Shown: positions 26,123-34,554, counted from the first letter of the stretch. The stretch: DNA of 64,000 bases from Sinomonas terrae (GCF_022539255.1 NZ_JAKZBV010000002.1:62001-126000), one strand, 5' to 3'. A program made the numbers and translations. Notes: generated from the letters alone by a model not told the origin.

Positions 26123-26227
26123 AGGCATTTCAATGGCCGCCATCCTTGACCTCCTCGGGACTGCTCCCGAAGTCTGCTGCCTCAACTTGGCCGTCAGGGT
26201 GCAACAACACGTTTCAGGCAACTGAAA

Positions 26228-26530
26228 GTAGACCTCCAACCAGGGCCCGAAACGGGCGATGACCTCCATGACCCGTCGGCTCAGGTCCCCGCAGAGCTCG
26301 TAGTTGCTGCTCTTGGCGATCAGCCCGATGGTCGGCGCCAGGGGCGCGAGTTTGAACCACGGCTCCCCCACTTCCACCCCGAGGGCCTTGGCCTCCTTCG
26401 ATGCCGTGACGACGCATCCGTCGTTGTTCGAGAGGACAACAAGGGGCTGGCCTTCCAGGGAGGGGTCGAAGACCCGCTCGAACGACGCGTACGCCGAGTT
26501 GACGTCCACGTGGGCGACGAGTTCGTGCAT
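26228..26530 (-). pseudogene. umuC: umuC 5' portion (split by insertion)
   Basis: The first ~101-109 residues of UmuC: VAHVDVNSAYASFERVF (catalytic Asp of the first motif), VLSNNDGCVVTASKEAKALG and RFGPWLEVY, ending at the Tyr codon 26230-26228. The next native residues (SIDEAF) are at 4214 and leftward. The frame continues into element DNA to 25982 as an unrelated tail. Start ATG 26530 lies 4 bp after the umuD stop; ATG 26554 inside umuD is an alternative. The two catalytic acidic motifs now lie 22 kb apart, so no active polymerase V can form. Confidence 0.93.
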
Positions 26531-26534
26531 CGGC

Positions 26535-26954
26535 TCAGCCGGCACGACGGCCATCCCGGAGGTGATGGATCCCGTAGGTTGCGACCCCCCAGACTCGGAA
26601 ATCAGCCAGTTCGGCGATGTGGATGTCGGGGTACTTTTGGTTCTCGGCGTGCAGGACCACGCCCTGCGCGGTGAGCCAGAGTCGTTTGACGGTCAGCTCG
26701 CCGTCGAGCACCGCGACGATGACGTCCCCGTGCCGGGGCTCCAGCGACCTGTCGACGAGGAGTTCGTCACCGTCGCTGATCCCCGCTCCCTCCATCGAGT
26801 CCCCCACGACCCGGACGATGAAGGTTGCCGCCTTGTCCTTCACGAGCTGCTCGGTCAGGTCGATCGGGCCCTCGTAGTAATCCTGGGCCGGGCTCGGGAA
26901 TCCGGCTGGCACGGCCTGCGGTGCGAGCGGCAGATGCAGCGGCTGCGCGTCCAC
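26535..26954 (-). CDS. umuD: UmuD-type autoproteolytic subunit of error-prone polymerase
   Basis: 139 residues from GTG 26954. Cleavage site A17-G18 (VPAGFPSP), nucleophile S53 in GDSMEGAG and lysine K90 in LTVKRLWL, the Ser-Lys dyad of the LexA/UmuD S24 family. RecA-stimulated self-cleavage makes UmuD', which forms polymerase V with UmuC. The gene is intact, but its partner umuC, immediately downstream, is split, so any UmuD' made here has no local partner. Confidence 0.92.
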   Translation of the reverse strand: MDAQPLHLPLAPQAVPAGFPSPAQDYYEGPIDLTEQLVKDKAATFIVRVVGDSMEGAGISDGDELLVDRSLEPRHGDVIVAVLDGELTVKRLWLTAQGVVLHAENQKYPDIHIAELADFRVWGVATYGIHHLRDGRRAG

Positions 26955-27028
26955 GCGGAGCGGGGTTCAACACCAAGGCCACTGGCGGCAACCCCTAATC
27001 CGAATGTCTGTTTGATAGCTTTTCTCAC

Positions 27029-27044
27029 AACTCATATATGTGTT
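27029..27044. promoter_or_regulatory. Palindrome upstream of umuD
   Basis: AACTCATATATGTGTT, symmetric around ATAT, about 75 bp upstream of umuD. It is AT-rich in a high-GC setting and lies where an SOS operator would be expected, but it does not fit the actinobacterial GAAC-N4-GTTC LexA box. Only the symmetry is seen. Confidence 0.35.
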
Positions 27045-27203
27045 CCCAATTCTAGGGCGGGTGGTTGACAAAAGCTCTGTTCTGTCTGCCCTCTACGGCT
27101 GATCCGAAGAAGCGAGCCTCACCACACGAGGCCCGAGCGCGGCGCTCTGTCTCGTCGTCGAAGGTCAGATCGCTCGGATAACTGGAGGCGACGCGACATG
27201 CAA

Positions 27204-27234
27204 GGGGCCCAGCCCCTTAGTCAGGCTGGGCCCC
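27204..27234 (-). terminator. Terminator after parB
   Basis: GGGGCCCAGCC pairs with GGCTGGGCCCC (11 bp, 9-nt loop), 64 bp downstream of the parB stop on the minus strand. The 27045-27297 interval otherwise holds no gene, except a motif ATTACTGTCATTGACCG (27271-27287) shared with the repeats near parA. Confidence 0.75.
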
Positions 27235-27297
27235 ACACACATGATGCTCTTGAGTCACTCTTCTATGAAGGCATTACTGTCATTGACCGCTTTGCCG

Positions 27298-27711
27298 TCA
27301 GTCGACAATCTTCCGGCCGGCCTTGAGGCGTCGAGAGCTCCCCTCGTACTTCTCGCCTGCGTTGTGGAGCCGCTCGCGGCGGGTCACCTCATTTAGGACC
27401 GCAAGTTCGATGAACTCGGACCAAGAGTCATCGCCTTCGATCCCGGCTGTGGCCCGATACGCAGCCCGAGCCCGGTCCCTGAACTCCGCGTCCATGTAGA
27501 AGGTGACTTGAGCACGTCGGCTCTTGGGTGCTGAGCCCTCCTCGCGCACTTCATCGACCTCGCGCCCGGCGACGGACCGACGGTCATCCTCGATTTCAGG
27601 GGCAGCGGCCGGCGGATCGGGGACGATTGTGGGGCGATTGCTGCGCAGCAGGTTCCTCACCTTGCTGGGGTCCCTCGGCGGGAGGCTGAGGGCAGGCCGA
27701 TTCTCGCTCAT
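27298..27711 (-). CDS. parB: ParB-like centromere-binding protein (ribbon-helix-helix type)
   Basis: 137 residues. The N-terminal ~65 residues are Pro/Arg/Glu-rich and likely disordered; the C-terminal part RRAQVTFYMDAEFRDRARAA and on to SWSEFIELAVLNEVTRRE is a ribbon-helix-helix-like DNA-binding domain of the kind paired with small plasmid ParA proteins. The ATG overlaps the parA stop by 4 bp. It should bind the repeats around 28.6-29.7 kb (and the related motif at 27271) and stimulate ParA. Confidence 0.8.
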   Translation of the reverse strand: MSENRPALSLPPRDPSKVRNLLRSNRPTIVPDPPAAAPEIEDDRRSVAGREVDEVREEGSAPKSRRAQVTFYMDAEFRDRARAAYRATAGIEGDDSWSEFIELAVLNEVTRRERLHNAGEKYEGSSRRLKAGRKIVD

Positions 27712-28625
27712 GCGCTAACCTTCCGCGTTTCGGCAGTGGACAAACGTGCGACGAGTTCCTGCGCGACTCGGTGAAGATCTTCGGCCACTCCCCCGGCCGA
27801 ACGCGGTCCGGCAATTGCCGAGGCAGCCCCCCGCACTACCTCGTACCACTTGGGACCGTCCTTGACGGACTTTTCGAGCTCGTGGGCGAGCAGACCGCGC
27901 TCGCGCATCGCCGTAGCAGTCGCCTCAGCAAAACGGACACTGGAATCAAAGAGCACTTCTCCGGTCCCGAATGCCTCGGCGATCTTCTCGCGTGCGTCAC
28001 GACGCACAGCAGTCGCCCCCGTTGTAGTGGCGGTCAGGACCACACCCAGAAGGTCTAGCTCGGGGTTGATGTCTGTAACTGTGTCCAGACGCTCTGCGAC
28101 GCTGACCAAGCCCTCGCGGCTGGCTTTGTCCGTGTGGGTGGGCACGACCGCCCAAGCAGCTGCGCCAAGGGCGGCAATCTGAAGGGATTCGTTGCCAGGC
28201 GGACAGTCGATGAGGATCATCTCAAAATCTGCCGCAATCGAAGACAGGCCTCTCGCAAGCGACAGCTTGGCGCCGCTCGGATCCTTCTGTCCCTGAGCAA
28301 ACAGTCCTGCTGCAGCCTTGTCCAGATGCGCCCCACCTGGAACAACGAAGAGGTTCTCCCGCTGGGTCTCTAACGGCTCGATGGGCGAGCCAAACATCAA
28401 AGCGGCAGCGAGGGCCCTTCCCTGGTCGTCGATGGGAGTCCTTGCGTAGCCAAGGTCGATTCCGAGGTTGCCTTGAGGATCCATGTCCACAACCAGCACC
28501 CGGTATCCGCTGGCAGCCAGGAGGCCTCCCACATTCGAGGTAAGAGTCGTCTTCAAGACTCCACCCTTGCCGTTGATCAGCGCGATCGTCCTGTCCAGAG
28601 CGGCGCGGTCGATAGCATGTTCCAT
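27708..28625 (-). CDS. parA: ParA-family plasmid partition ATPase
   Basis: 305 residues. Deviant Walker A INGKGGVLKTTLT (about 17-29), VDMDPQGNLGIDLG (Walker A' region) and ILIDCPPG (Walker B). It lacks the N-terminal HTH of type Ia ParA, so it is a type Ib ParA for plasmid segregation. First gene of the parAB operon; the repeat region starts a few bases upstream of its ATG, which suggests autoregulation by ParB binding there. Confidence 0.9.
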   Translation of the reverse strand: MEHAIDRAALDRTIALINGKGGVLKTTLTSNVGGLLAASGYRVLVVDMDPQGNLGIDLGYARTPIDDQGRALAAALMFGSPIEPLETQRENLFVVPGGAHLDKAAAGLFAQGQKDPSGAKLSLARGLSSIAADFEMILIDCPPGNESLQIAALGAAAWAVVPTHTDKASREGLVSVAERLDTVTDINPELDLLGVVLTATTTGATAVRRDAREKIAEAFGTGEVLFDSSVRFAEATATAMRERGLLAHELEKSVKDGPKWYEVVRGAASAIAGPRSAGGVAEDLHRVAQELVARLSTAETRKVSA

Positions 28626-28629
28626 GCAA

Positions 28630-29460
28630 AGCCTTCTTTACTGTCAAAGCAACCATTGAGGCTGTCGCTGTCATTGCCGTCTTTGACCCCAAGCCTAGCC
28701 AAGGATGGCGTTGAGGTTCGGACATCCTTGCCCGTGTCGCGGTCAATGCCTCCATTAGCAGCATCACCAGCAAAGACAGTGATCAGCCAAGCGCCTTACT
28801 GCATTCAATGACAGTAAAGCCAGCAAAGCTAGCTCGAACCCCGCGGAACCACACGCGACGTCTCGTCTACTGTCAAAGCCCTCATTGAGACTGACGCCAG
28901 CATTACCGTCATTGCCACCGATGCCCTCAATCAAAGCCAACCAAGGACGGGGGCCAAGACACCGCACGCCCGATGTTGCAGTCATTGCTCCGATTAGCAG
29001 CATCACCGGCAATGACAGTAAAGCCAGCAAACCTAGCTCGAACCCGCGGAACCACACGCGACGTCTCGTCTACTGTCAAAGCCCTCATTGAGACCGACGC
29101 CAGCATTACCGTCATTGCCACCGATGCGCTCAATCAAAGCCAAACAGCGCCACGGCCGGGGGGCCCACCGGTCTTGCAGTCATTGCTCCGATTAGCAGCA
29201 TCACCGGCAATGACAGTAAAGCCAGCAAACCTAGCTCGAACCCGCGGAACCACACGCGACGTCTCGTCTACTGTCAAAGCCCTCATTGAGACCGACGCCA
29301 GCATTACCGTCATTGCCACCGATGCCCTCAATCAAAGCCAAACAGCGCCACGGCCGGGGGCGCCACCGGTCTTGCAGTCATTGCTCCCTTTACGGGCATC
29401 ACCCGCAATGACAGTAACCACCGCAGGGCAGGACTACCCTCAATGACAGCATTTACTGCA
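28630..29460. repeat. Tandem ~200-bp repeats with iteron-like motifs (centromere/origin)
   Basis: Units begin with CAATGACAGTAAAGCCAGC at about 28806, 29010 and 29208, with a partial one at 29405: periods of 204, 198 and 197 bp. Each unit contains CTACTGTCAAAGCC, ATTACCGTCATTGCC and CCCTCAATCAAAGCC, related short motifs in both orientations. The core CAATGACAGTAA also occurs at 29672 and as ATTACTGTCATTG at 27271. The region lies between parA and rep with lower GC than its surroundings. It is probably parS and/or the replication origin. The open frames here repeat with the DNA and are not genes. Confidence 0.8.
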
Positions 29461-29842
29461 CCGATGAGGAAAGGGAGGGAGTCAGCCGCGGTCTCCCGTG
29501 CCCGGCTGTCCATCTCACCGATCATGTCGTTCGACAGCTCTGTGCACAGTCAAGACAGCGTGAGCTAGGGCCAGGTCAGGAACGCTTCCTGCCCAACGTT
29601 CCAGCCACAGATTCATGTCGACACGACCGCCGGTTGCAGTAGGGGAGTCGAGGTCGGCCATCTACGCAAGCAATGACAGTAATGCCCGGGAAACCGTCAA
29701 TTTCCGAAGTGCAAGCTGTCTTCAGGCACTGTGAACCCGCTGCGCGATGAACAAGCCAAGAGGTCACGAGACGATGCTCAAGTCCTCCATTCCTGAGCTG
29801 GTGGTCTCGCTGCGTCGTCATGCTTGCATCCGCTTGTCTTCG
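29461..29842. other. Non-coding region between repeats and rep
   Basis: No credible gene on either strand. It holds one more CAATGACAGTAA motif (29672). With the repeats to its left and rep to its right, it may be part of the replication origin. Confidence 0.5.
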
Positions 29843-31696
29843 TCACGCGGCTACGTGCCAAAGAGCCGTGGAAACGGCATCATCTGGGGGGACCCAGTGC
29901 TCGTCGGTCTCGGGGTCGTAGAGGTCGGCCTCGGCAAGCTGCCCAGAGGGGTTGTGGCGGTCGAGCCAGGCGTGCCAGACCGCGCGTTGGAGCCGGTGGA
30001 GGGTGATCTGGGCGGCGACGTCGGCGTCGGCGCCGAGTCGGTGGGCGAGCTGGGCCAGGCTGGTGGTGGCTGTGACGTGCCAACGGCCCTCCTGGTCGCG
30101 GTAGATCATCTGGTAGCCGGCCATCTCGGCCAGGGCGATCTCGGCGGTGGTACGGGCGATGCGGGCGTCGCGGACGATCTCGGCGGTGATGGGGGAGTGG
30201 CGGGAGCGTTCGATGGCCTCGTAGGCCAGGGCTGCGGCGGGCCCGAGGGCACGGAAGACGGGTCTGATGGCGTGGATCTTGCCCTGGCGCCAGGTCAGGT
30301 CCCGGGCAGTCTGGCTGTGCTGCTCCGGGAGTTCGACCAGATAGACGTCGGCGTTGCGGTGGCGGGCGTCGGCGATCTTGGTGACCATGCCGTCGGAGAG
30401 CTCGGAGAGCCGGCGCAGGAGCCTCGCCACCGTGCCGTGGTGCTGACCCAAGGCCAGAGCAAAGGTCCGGCAGCCAACGTCCAGGACATTGGTCTCCATC
30501 GTCCGCATGTACGCCAGCACTCCACGAAGCAGGAACCTCAGCCCAATTCCCTCCCTGCCCAGGGATTGGAACCTTGCATCGAGCACCGCGTAGAGGACGT
30601 TCTCCAAATCGTTGACCAGCTGGTGGATCGACGGGGCCGAAGCTTTTGCCCCCCCGGTGGGTTCAGTGTGGCTTGTGTCGCTTTTACGGGTACCTCTCTT
30701 CCCTGCGCTGTTGGCGGTGAATTCGATCGCCTTGGCCCATTCGCGCTCCAGGAGCCGCTCGAGCTGGGAGCGGGACTGATACAGAGCCGCCAGGCCTGGG
30801 AACTGGCCCGTGAGCTCGCCGCAGACCTGGGGAAGGGTCCATCCGCACGCGGCGAGGTGGTTCAGGACCGCCATTCGGGCCTCTGAGGCCGACCGGTAGC
30901 GTGCCGTGTCGTACAGACCCGTTTCGGCGATCGCCCGCAGCGGGGATTGCCACCCGCCACTTGGGTGCGCCACGGCGGCAGGGAGTGCGCCGTGGGCCTG
31001 AGGCTGGCGGCGCGCGACGTCGCCCCGGGCACGTCGGGCGGCCTCCTGGCGGTTGCGGCGCAGCTCCGGGGCCAGTGCCCGGCGCAGCCGCTCGATCGCG
31101 TCAGGGGCGTTGCGGCGACGCAGCACCTCGTACGCCACCGACAGCGGTGTCACCAGTTCCTGGTGGCCTCCGCGCTTGTGGACCGAGCCCGGAACGCGGA
31201 TGCACCCAGTGGAGGAGTTGCGGTGCGGGCTCGCGTCCAGGCTCGGGGCCAGCCGGGCCAGCGCCTCAACCAGCTCCCGGGCCGCGGCACCGTCCATTCG
31301 CTCCGCCAGAGGCACGTACAGGTGCCGGCCCCCACTGGGGGAGACGTCCTCCACCCAGCGCAGCCCGCAGGACGCCAGCAGCGCCCCCAGCCGCTCGGTG
31401 TCGCCGTCAACGACCTGCTGGGCTGCGCTTGAGGTGTCCAAGTCCAGGCACAGGGTCGCCACTGACCCGTCCGCTCCGTGAACGAGCACCGCCGCCGGCG
31501 CCTTCGGTAGGCTTCCTGAAATCCCGATAGGTGAGCCTGGGTACCCGAACTTCCCACGGGTCCAGCGCCCCGAACGATATGCCGGCTGACCGGCGATCAA
31601 CGGTGCCAACAACCAGGCCTGTGCGTGTGTGTGGGGCTCGACACGCCGCTTGGGCGTTGCGGGGGTAGGTGACAACAGGGCAGCGTCGGCTACCAT
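29843..31696 (-). CDS. Plasmid replication protein with primase-polymerase-like domain
   Basis: 617 residues from ATG 31696, chosen because GGAAGGAG lies about 12 nt upstream; an earlier start at 31768 is possible. The N-terminal half shows archaeo-eukaryotic primase-like motifs: TLCLDLDTS (metal-binding Asp pair), SPSGGRHLYVPL and GCIRVPGSVHKRGG. The C-terminal third is helical with a winged-helix-like stretch (TAEIVRDARIARTTAEIALA). Such proteins initiate replication of actinobacterial plasmids. It sits beside the origin-like repeats and parAB. The preceding small RHH gene may regulate it. Confidence 0.8.
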   Translation of the reverse strand: MVADAALLSPTPATPKRRVEPHTHAQAWLLAPLIAGQPAYRSGRWTRGKFGYPGSPIGISGSLPKAPAAVLVHGADGSVATLCLDLDTSSAAQQVVDGDTERLGALLASCGLRWVEDVSPSGGRHLYVPLAERMDGAAARELVEALARLAPSLDASPHRNSSTGCIRVPGSVHKRGGHQELVTPLSVAYEVLRRRNAPDAIERLRRALAPELRRNRQEAARRARGDVARRQPQAHGALPAAVAHPSGGWQSPLRAIAETGLYDTARYRSASEARMAVLNHLAACGWTLPQVCGELTGQFPGLAALYQSRSQLERLLEREWAKAIEFTANSAGKRGTRKSDTSHTEPTGGAKASAPSIHQLVNDLENVLYAVLDARFQSLGREGIGLRFLLRGVLAYMRTMETNVLDVGCRTFALALGQHHGTVARLLRRLSELSDGMVTKIADARHRNADVYLVELPEQHSQTARDLTWRQGKIHAIRPVFRALGPAAALAYEAIERSRHSPITAEIVRDARIARTTAEIALAEMAGYQMIYRDQEGRWHVTATTSLAQLAHRLGADADVAAQITLHRLQRAVWHAWLDRHNPSGQLAEADLYDPETDEHWVPPDDAVSTALWHVAA

Positions 31697-31810
31697 AAGA
31701 GGGCAGACTCCTTCCCGGGAGGTATGCAAAAGGGACCCACCCGAGAGGGAGGGTTTCGGATCCATCACCGGTCGCCGGCCAAAGCAAAGCGGTGATGGGA
31801 GACTTATACG

Positions 31811-31834
31811 AGGGCCCGCCGAGAGGCGGGCCCT
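31811..31834 (-). terminator. Hairpin between RHH gene and rep
   Basis: AGGGCCCGCC and GGCGGGCCCT with loop GAGA, 7 bp after the RHH stop and about 115 bp before the rep start. It may attenuate read-through into rep. Confidence 0.7.
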
Positions 31835-31840
31835 CAGTCT

Positions 31841-32047
31841 TTAAGAGGCCCGCGCGATAGGCAGCGCCTCCTGGTGACGCTCCAACGCATCGATGTCAAT
31901 TGACTTAAGGTGCTCGTGGAGGAGGCGTGCGACGATGTCAGATCGTGTCTCTGCAGTCAGTTCAACGACCTTCTGCAGCTTGTCGGCATCGGCTCGAGGG
32001 ATCTTTGCTGTGACGACGTGACGATCGCCCTTGTATGGACGTGCCAT
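31841..32047 (-). CDS. Small ribbon-helix-helix protein
   Basis: 68 residues, ATG with AGGAGGAAGCC upstream (excellent site). RHVVTAKIPRADADKLQKVV and then ETRSDIVARLLHEHL fit a short ribbon-helix-helix dimer that binds DNA. Position just upstream of rep on the same strand suggests copy-number or replication control. A CopG-like role is plausible but not shown. Confidence 0.8.
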   Translation of the reverse strand: MARPYKGDRHVVTAKIPRADADKLQKVVELTAETRSDIVARLLHEHLKSIDIDALERHQEALPIARAS

Positions 32048-32080
32048 GGCTTCCTCCTCCTGGTGGTTGCTGAGACCCAG

Positions 32081-32332
32081 CTAATCCCAATCGGATTGCG
32101 TTAAGTGGGACGCGTCGTCGGCGTGTCGCAACGATGTCTTCCCCAGCCAAGAGCCAAGCCCCGTGGCCGGAATCCTTTGCTGTTCCTTCGAATCCCCCTT
32201 GAGAAAGGCCCCAAGGCCGCTTGTCGGAGTCAGGTGGTCAACCACACTGCGTTCGTAAGGGCTGCGTCCGATCAGTGTTCGGTGTGAAGCTCTTTGCAAT
32301 CCTTCGGCATAGTCCTTGTCTCGCTGGGCCAT
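32081..32332 (-). CDS. Hypothetical protein, 83 residues
   Basis: Start ATG 32332 preferred (GAGGGGTGGCGAC upstream) over 32347. Hydrophilic product with LIGRSPYERSVVDHLTP and two related stretches, GLGAFLKG and GLGSWLGK. No known domain. It lies ahead of the RHH gene on the same strand and diverges from the metallopeptidase gene, sharing the control region that holds the palindrome at 32378. Confidence 0.55.
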   Translation of the reverse strand: MAQRDKDYAEGLQRASHRTLIGRSPYERSVVDHLTPTSGLGAFLKGDSKEQQRIPATGLGSWLGKTSLRHADDASHLTQSDWD

Positions 32333-32377
32333 GTCGCCACCCCTCATGTTTGACCATCTTCACTAGAAGACGATTTA

Positions 32378-32396
32378 ACTGAATCAGTGTTTCAGT
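32378..32396. promoter_or_regulatory. 19-bp palindromic operator, copy 1
   Basis: ACTGAATCAGTGTTTCAGT, 17 of 19 bases identical to 35075-35093. It lies in the divergent promoter region about 110 bp upstream of the metallopeptidase gene. The shared site implies one regulator, most likely the HTH protein at 34589-35011, controlling its own cassette and the transfer operon. Confidence 0.65.
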
Positions 32397-32508
32397 ACGA
32401 CCCTATCCCAGGATGCGCCGCATGTCCTCACGTCCGTCCGGGGAGGACGAAGACGGGAGACCGGACGACCACTGGTACAGTGATCCACTGCTGCATGGGA
32501 GGTTAGCT

Positions 32509-32994
32509 ATGACCGCTCCGGTCCAAGAGCTCCGGCCGGAGTCTCCGGCAGAGATCGTCGCTGCCCTTGATCTTGGATCCGGCTCAAGCCTTCAGGAGAT
32601 CGCTGAGCGGGTCGCTCAAATCTACGGCAAACCGCTGATCTTCGAGGGCCTCGAAGAGAAGGGTTGGGGCAGCCTCACCGCGCTCTGGGTGGACCAGCCC
32701 GATCAGGGCTTGATCTTCTACCGTAAACGGGATCCGCACGTGTACCGGGCGCACTGCATCTTCCACGAGTTCGGCCATATCCTGCTAGGTCATTACTGGT
32801 GCAATGCTGGTCAGCAGACGGGGATGAATCTGTGGGGCCGGGATCGCGTGTATGCTCGCACCCTGGAAGTCCTGGGCAACGCTGCCAGGACGAATAAGGT
32901 CGAGCAGGCGGCAGAGGACATCGCATTCCTCTTGGGCCGAATCCTCCATAGGCCCGACTCAGAGGCGGCCCGGTTCAGTGCGGTGTTCGGATGA
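32509..32994 (+). CDS. ImmA/IrrE-family metallopeptidase-like protein
   Basis: 161 residues from ATG 32509 with GGGAGG upstream. The zinc site H86EFGH90 (CIFHEFGHILLGH) is clear. ImmA/IrrE proteins usually cleave or derepress a partner HTH repressor in mobile elements. The HTH protein encoded three genes downstream is the candidate partner. Overlaps the next gene by 4 bp. Likely a plasmid-encoded switch. Confidence 0.85.
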   Translation: MTAPVQELRPESPAEIVAALDLGSGSSLQEIAERVAQIYGKPLIFEGLEEKGWGSLTALWVDQPDQGLIFYRKRDPHVYRAHCIFHEFGHILLGHYWCNAGQQTGMNLWGRDRVYARTLEVLGNAARTNKVEQAAEDIAFLLGRILHRPDSEAARFSAVFG

Positions 32995-33986
32995 TCGAGC
33001 TTGCGCGAACGGCCTTCCCGGTCCTTTTGGGCCTTGTTCTGCTTCTCCGGGTCGGAGCTCTGATCCAGGATCGGCGGATGCCCAGTCCTGCTCTCGTCTC
33101 AGCCCTGCTCGGCTTCGTGGCACTGTTCACTGTTGGATTCGCAATCCCAGAGAGTGTGGTGGACTCATGGCTAGGCGGAACGAACCTGCTCCACCTGATC
33201 CGAAACCTACTCTTCCTCGTCTCGATGTGGTTCCTGCGCCGGGCGATCTGCCTCGTCTTGAGCCGTCCGAGTACGAGGCGCAATCCCATCCCACTCCTGG
33301 TGCAGATGCTCGTCATGGCGGTGTTTTTCGCCGCGTCCCCGCGCGGGCCGACAACTGGCCTGTTCATCCCGGAATACGTGCACGAACCGGGCATCTGGGC
33401 CTACGCCAACGTCTACATGGCCGGGGTCCTCTGGCTGGCGGTCGACATCATCCGGCTCGCCCGGACCTCGGCCCCACGGCCCCTGGGTTGGTTCTGGTGG
33501 TTCTCCGCTGGCGGCATCTTGATCTCGATGGCCTCGCTCGTCGAACTCGTATACATGTCCGTCGTGCCTCGGTTCGGGCGTGAGTCCGCTGTCGCCCAGA
33601 GTCTCTATCCGCTGTTCTCGCCGCTTCTTTACTCGGGCATCGCCGCCATTGTTGTCGGGCTATGCATCCCTCCGGTGACGACTCTAGTCCGACGGGCAGA
33701 GCTGCCCCTTCGGCTGGTGAATGCGCGGGCAAAGGCGATCTGTACCCCTCGGACGTCTTGCCGGCGGTCAGCCGCCACGGCTTTTGTATCGGGCCTCCTG
33801 GCCGCCGATCCCAGAGGAGAGGTGTACGACACCATGATTCAGCTCAGGGACGGCACAATGGCTTCCGTTGTTTCCCTGACCGCAGCCCAGCTCGCCTTGC
33901 TGGTGGACCTGGAGCAGCGCTTCCCGTATGACCAGATGGCAATCGCGATACCCAAGGAGGTCAGGCCTGATGAAGCACACCCGTAG
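32991..33986 (+). CDS. Polytopic membrane protein (MAB_1171c-like)
   Basis: 331 residues, about seven hydrophobic segments within residues 8-235 (for example FPVLLGLVLLLRVGALI and LVSALLGFVALFTVGFAI), then a cytoplasmic tail of about 95 residues. Such proteins occur in actinobacterial plasmids and elements next to ImmA-like peptidases and HTH proteins and are sometimes named MAB_1171c-like putative transporters. Role unknown: perhaps a sensor for the switch or for recipient cells. Confidence 0.75.
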   Translation: MIELARTAFPVLLGLVLLLRVGALIQDRRMPSPALVSALLGFVALFTVGFAIPESVVDSWLGGTNLLHLIRNLLFLVSMWFLRRAICLVLSRPSTRRNPIPLLVQMLVMAVFFAASPRGPTTGLFIPEYVHEPGIWAYANVYMAGVLWLAVDIIRLARTSAPRPLGWFWWFSAGGILISMASLVELVYMSVVPRFGRESAVAQSLYPLFSPLLYSGIAAIVVGLCIPPVTTLVRRAELPLRLVNARAKAICTPRTSCRRSAATAFVSGLLAADPRGEVYDTMIQLRDGTMASVVSLTAAQLALLVDLEQRFPYDQMAIAIPKEVRPDEAHP

Positions 33987-34554
33987 TCTGGCCCGTTTCT
34001 GCACCGAGGTCTTCCAACCGCCCGCGGTAGTCAGCTTCCTGCTGATCGTCGCCGGCATTCACAGCTCGACGGGGTGGCTGGGGATTCTGTCAGGTGCCAT
34101 TGCAGCGCTTTTCATGTGCCTGATGCCCTGGCTCGCCGTGGTCCTGCTGGCAAGGAGAGGCCGCCTGAGCGATCACCACGTAGGGGACAAACGTCAACGC
34201 CTTCCTGTTCTGCTGGCCACCCTCGGTTCCACGATCCTGGGGGTCGTGATCCTCGCGGCGCTTGGTGCTCCGGCTCTGGTCTTCGCGGTCCTGCTGTCAT
34301 TTGTCGCCGGGATGGTCTTCATGATGGCCGTAAGTCCGTTCTGGAAGGTTTCCGGCCATGCGACCGCGTTGAGCGGAGCCGTCGCAGTGCTCATCCTCAT
34401 GTTCGGGCCTGGCCTGTTCTGGCTGCTGGCCCTCCCGCCCCTGATCGGATGGTCGAGAGTGCACCTCGGCGACCACAGTGTCAACCAGGTGTTCGCAGGA
34501 ACAATCGCGGGGCCCTTGGTTATCGGGTCGATTCTGGGACTGCTGACAATATGA
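33970..34554 (+). CDS. PAP2-like integral membrane protein
   Basis: 194 residues from ATG 33970 (GGAGGTCAGGCCTG upstream), overlapping the previous gene by 17 bp. Five or six membrane segments. VSGHATALSGA and WSRVHLGDHSVNQVFAGT resemble the second and third motifs of PAP2 phosphatases (SGH and SRxxxxxHxxxD), although the last Asp is Gln here and the first motif is not clear. Probably PAP2-derived, perhaps non-catalytic. Confidence 0.65.
   Translation: MKHTRSLARFCTEVFQPPAVVSFLLIVAGIHSSTGWLGILSGAIAALFMCLMPWLAVVLLARRGRLSDHHVGDKRQRLPVLLATLGSTILGVVILAALGAPALVFAVLLSFVAGMVFMMAVSPFWKVSGHATALSGAVAVLILMFGPGLFWLLALPPLIGWSRVHLGDHSVNQVFAGTIAGPLVIGSILGLLTI

Larger units (their letters stand above)
4218..26227. 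mobile_element. About 22-kb Tn554-like element inserted in umuC
   Basis: The limits are set by the two halves of umuC: the Ser codon at 4214-4212 on the left and the Tyr codon at 26230-26228 on the right (minus strand). Both junctions share TCTA(C/T)T, consistent with a short recombination core of about 6 bp. Immediately inside the left junction are three overlapping tyrosine-recombinase-type genes and a small coiled-coil gene, the tnpA-tnpB-tnpC-like order of the Tn554 family plus one extra recombinase. All genes to 25841 are cargo, mainly amino-acid uptake and catabolism. Limits are good to a few bases; assignment to the Tn554 family is by organisation, not by alignment. Confidence 0.78.
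25842..26227. other. Non-coding right end of the 22-kb element
   Basis: 386 bp with no credible gene. It contains two tandem 22-bp repeats (25899-25942), a perfect 10-bp-stem hairpin (26100-26122) and scattered GGCAAC/GCAACA motifs. The minus-strand frame that continues from umuC through here is run-on reading of element DNA. It probably holds recombinase binding sites. Confidence 0.6.

Noticed and set aside
26955..27070. Canonical LexA/SOS box upstream of umuD
   Set aside because: No GAAC-N4-GTTC or close variant was found; only a different AT-rich palindrome at 27029-27044.
28973..29446. Internally repeated protein of 157 residues
   Set aside because: The repetition comes from the ~200-bp DNA repeats, and similar frames occur on the other strand. 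No ribosome site.
28800..29460. CRISPR array
   Set aside because: Repeat units are about 200 bp, tandem and without variable spacers between short repeats; no cas genes.
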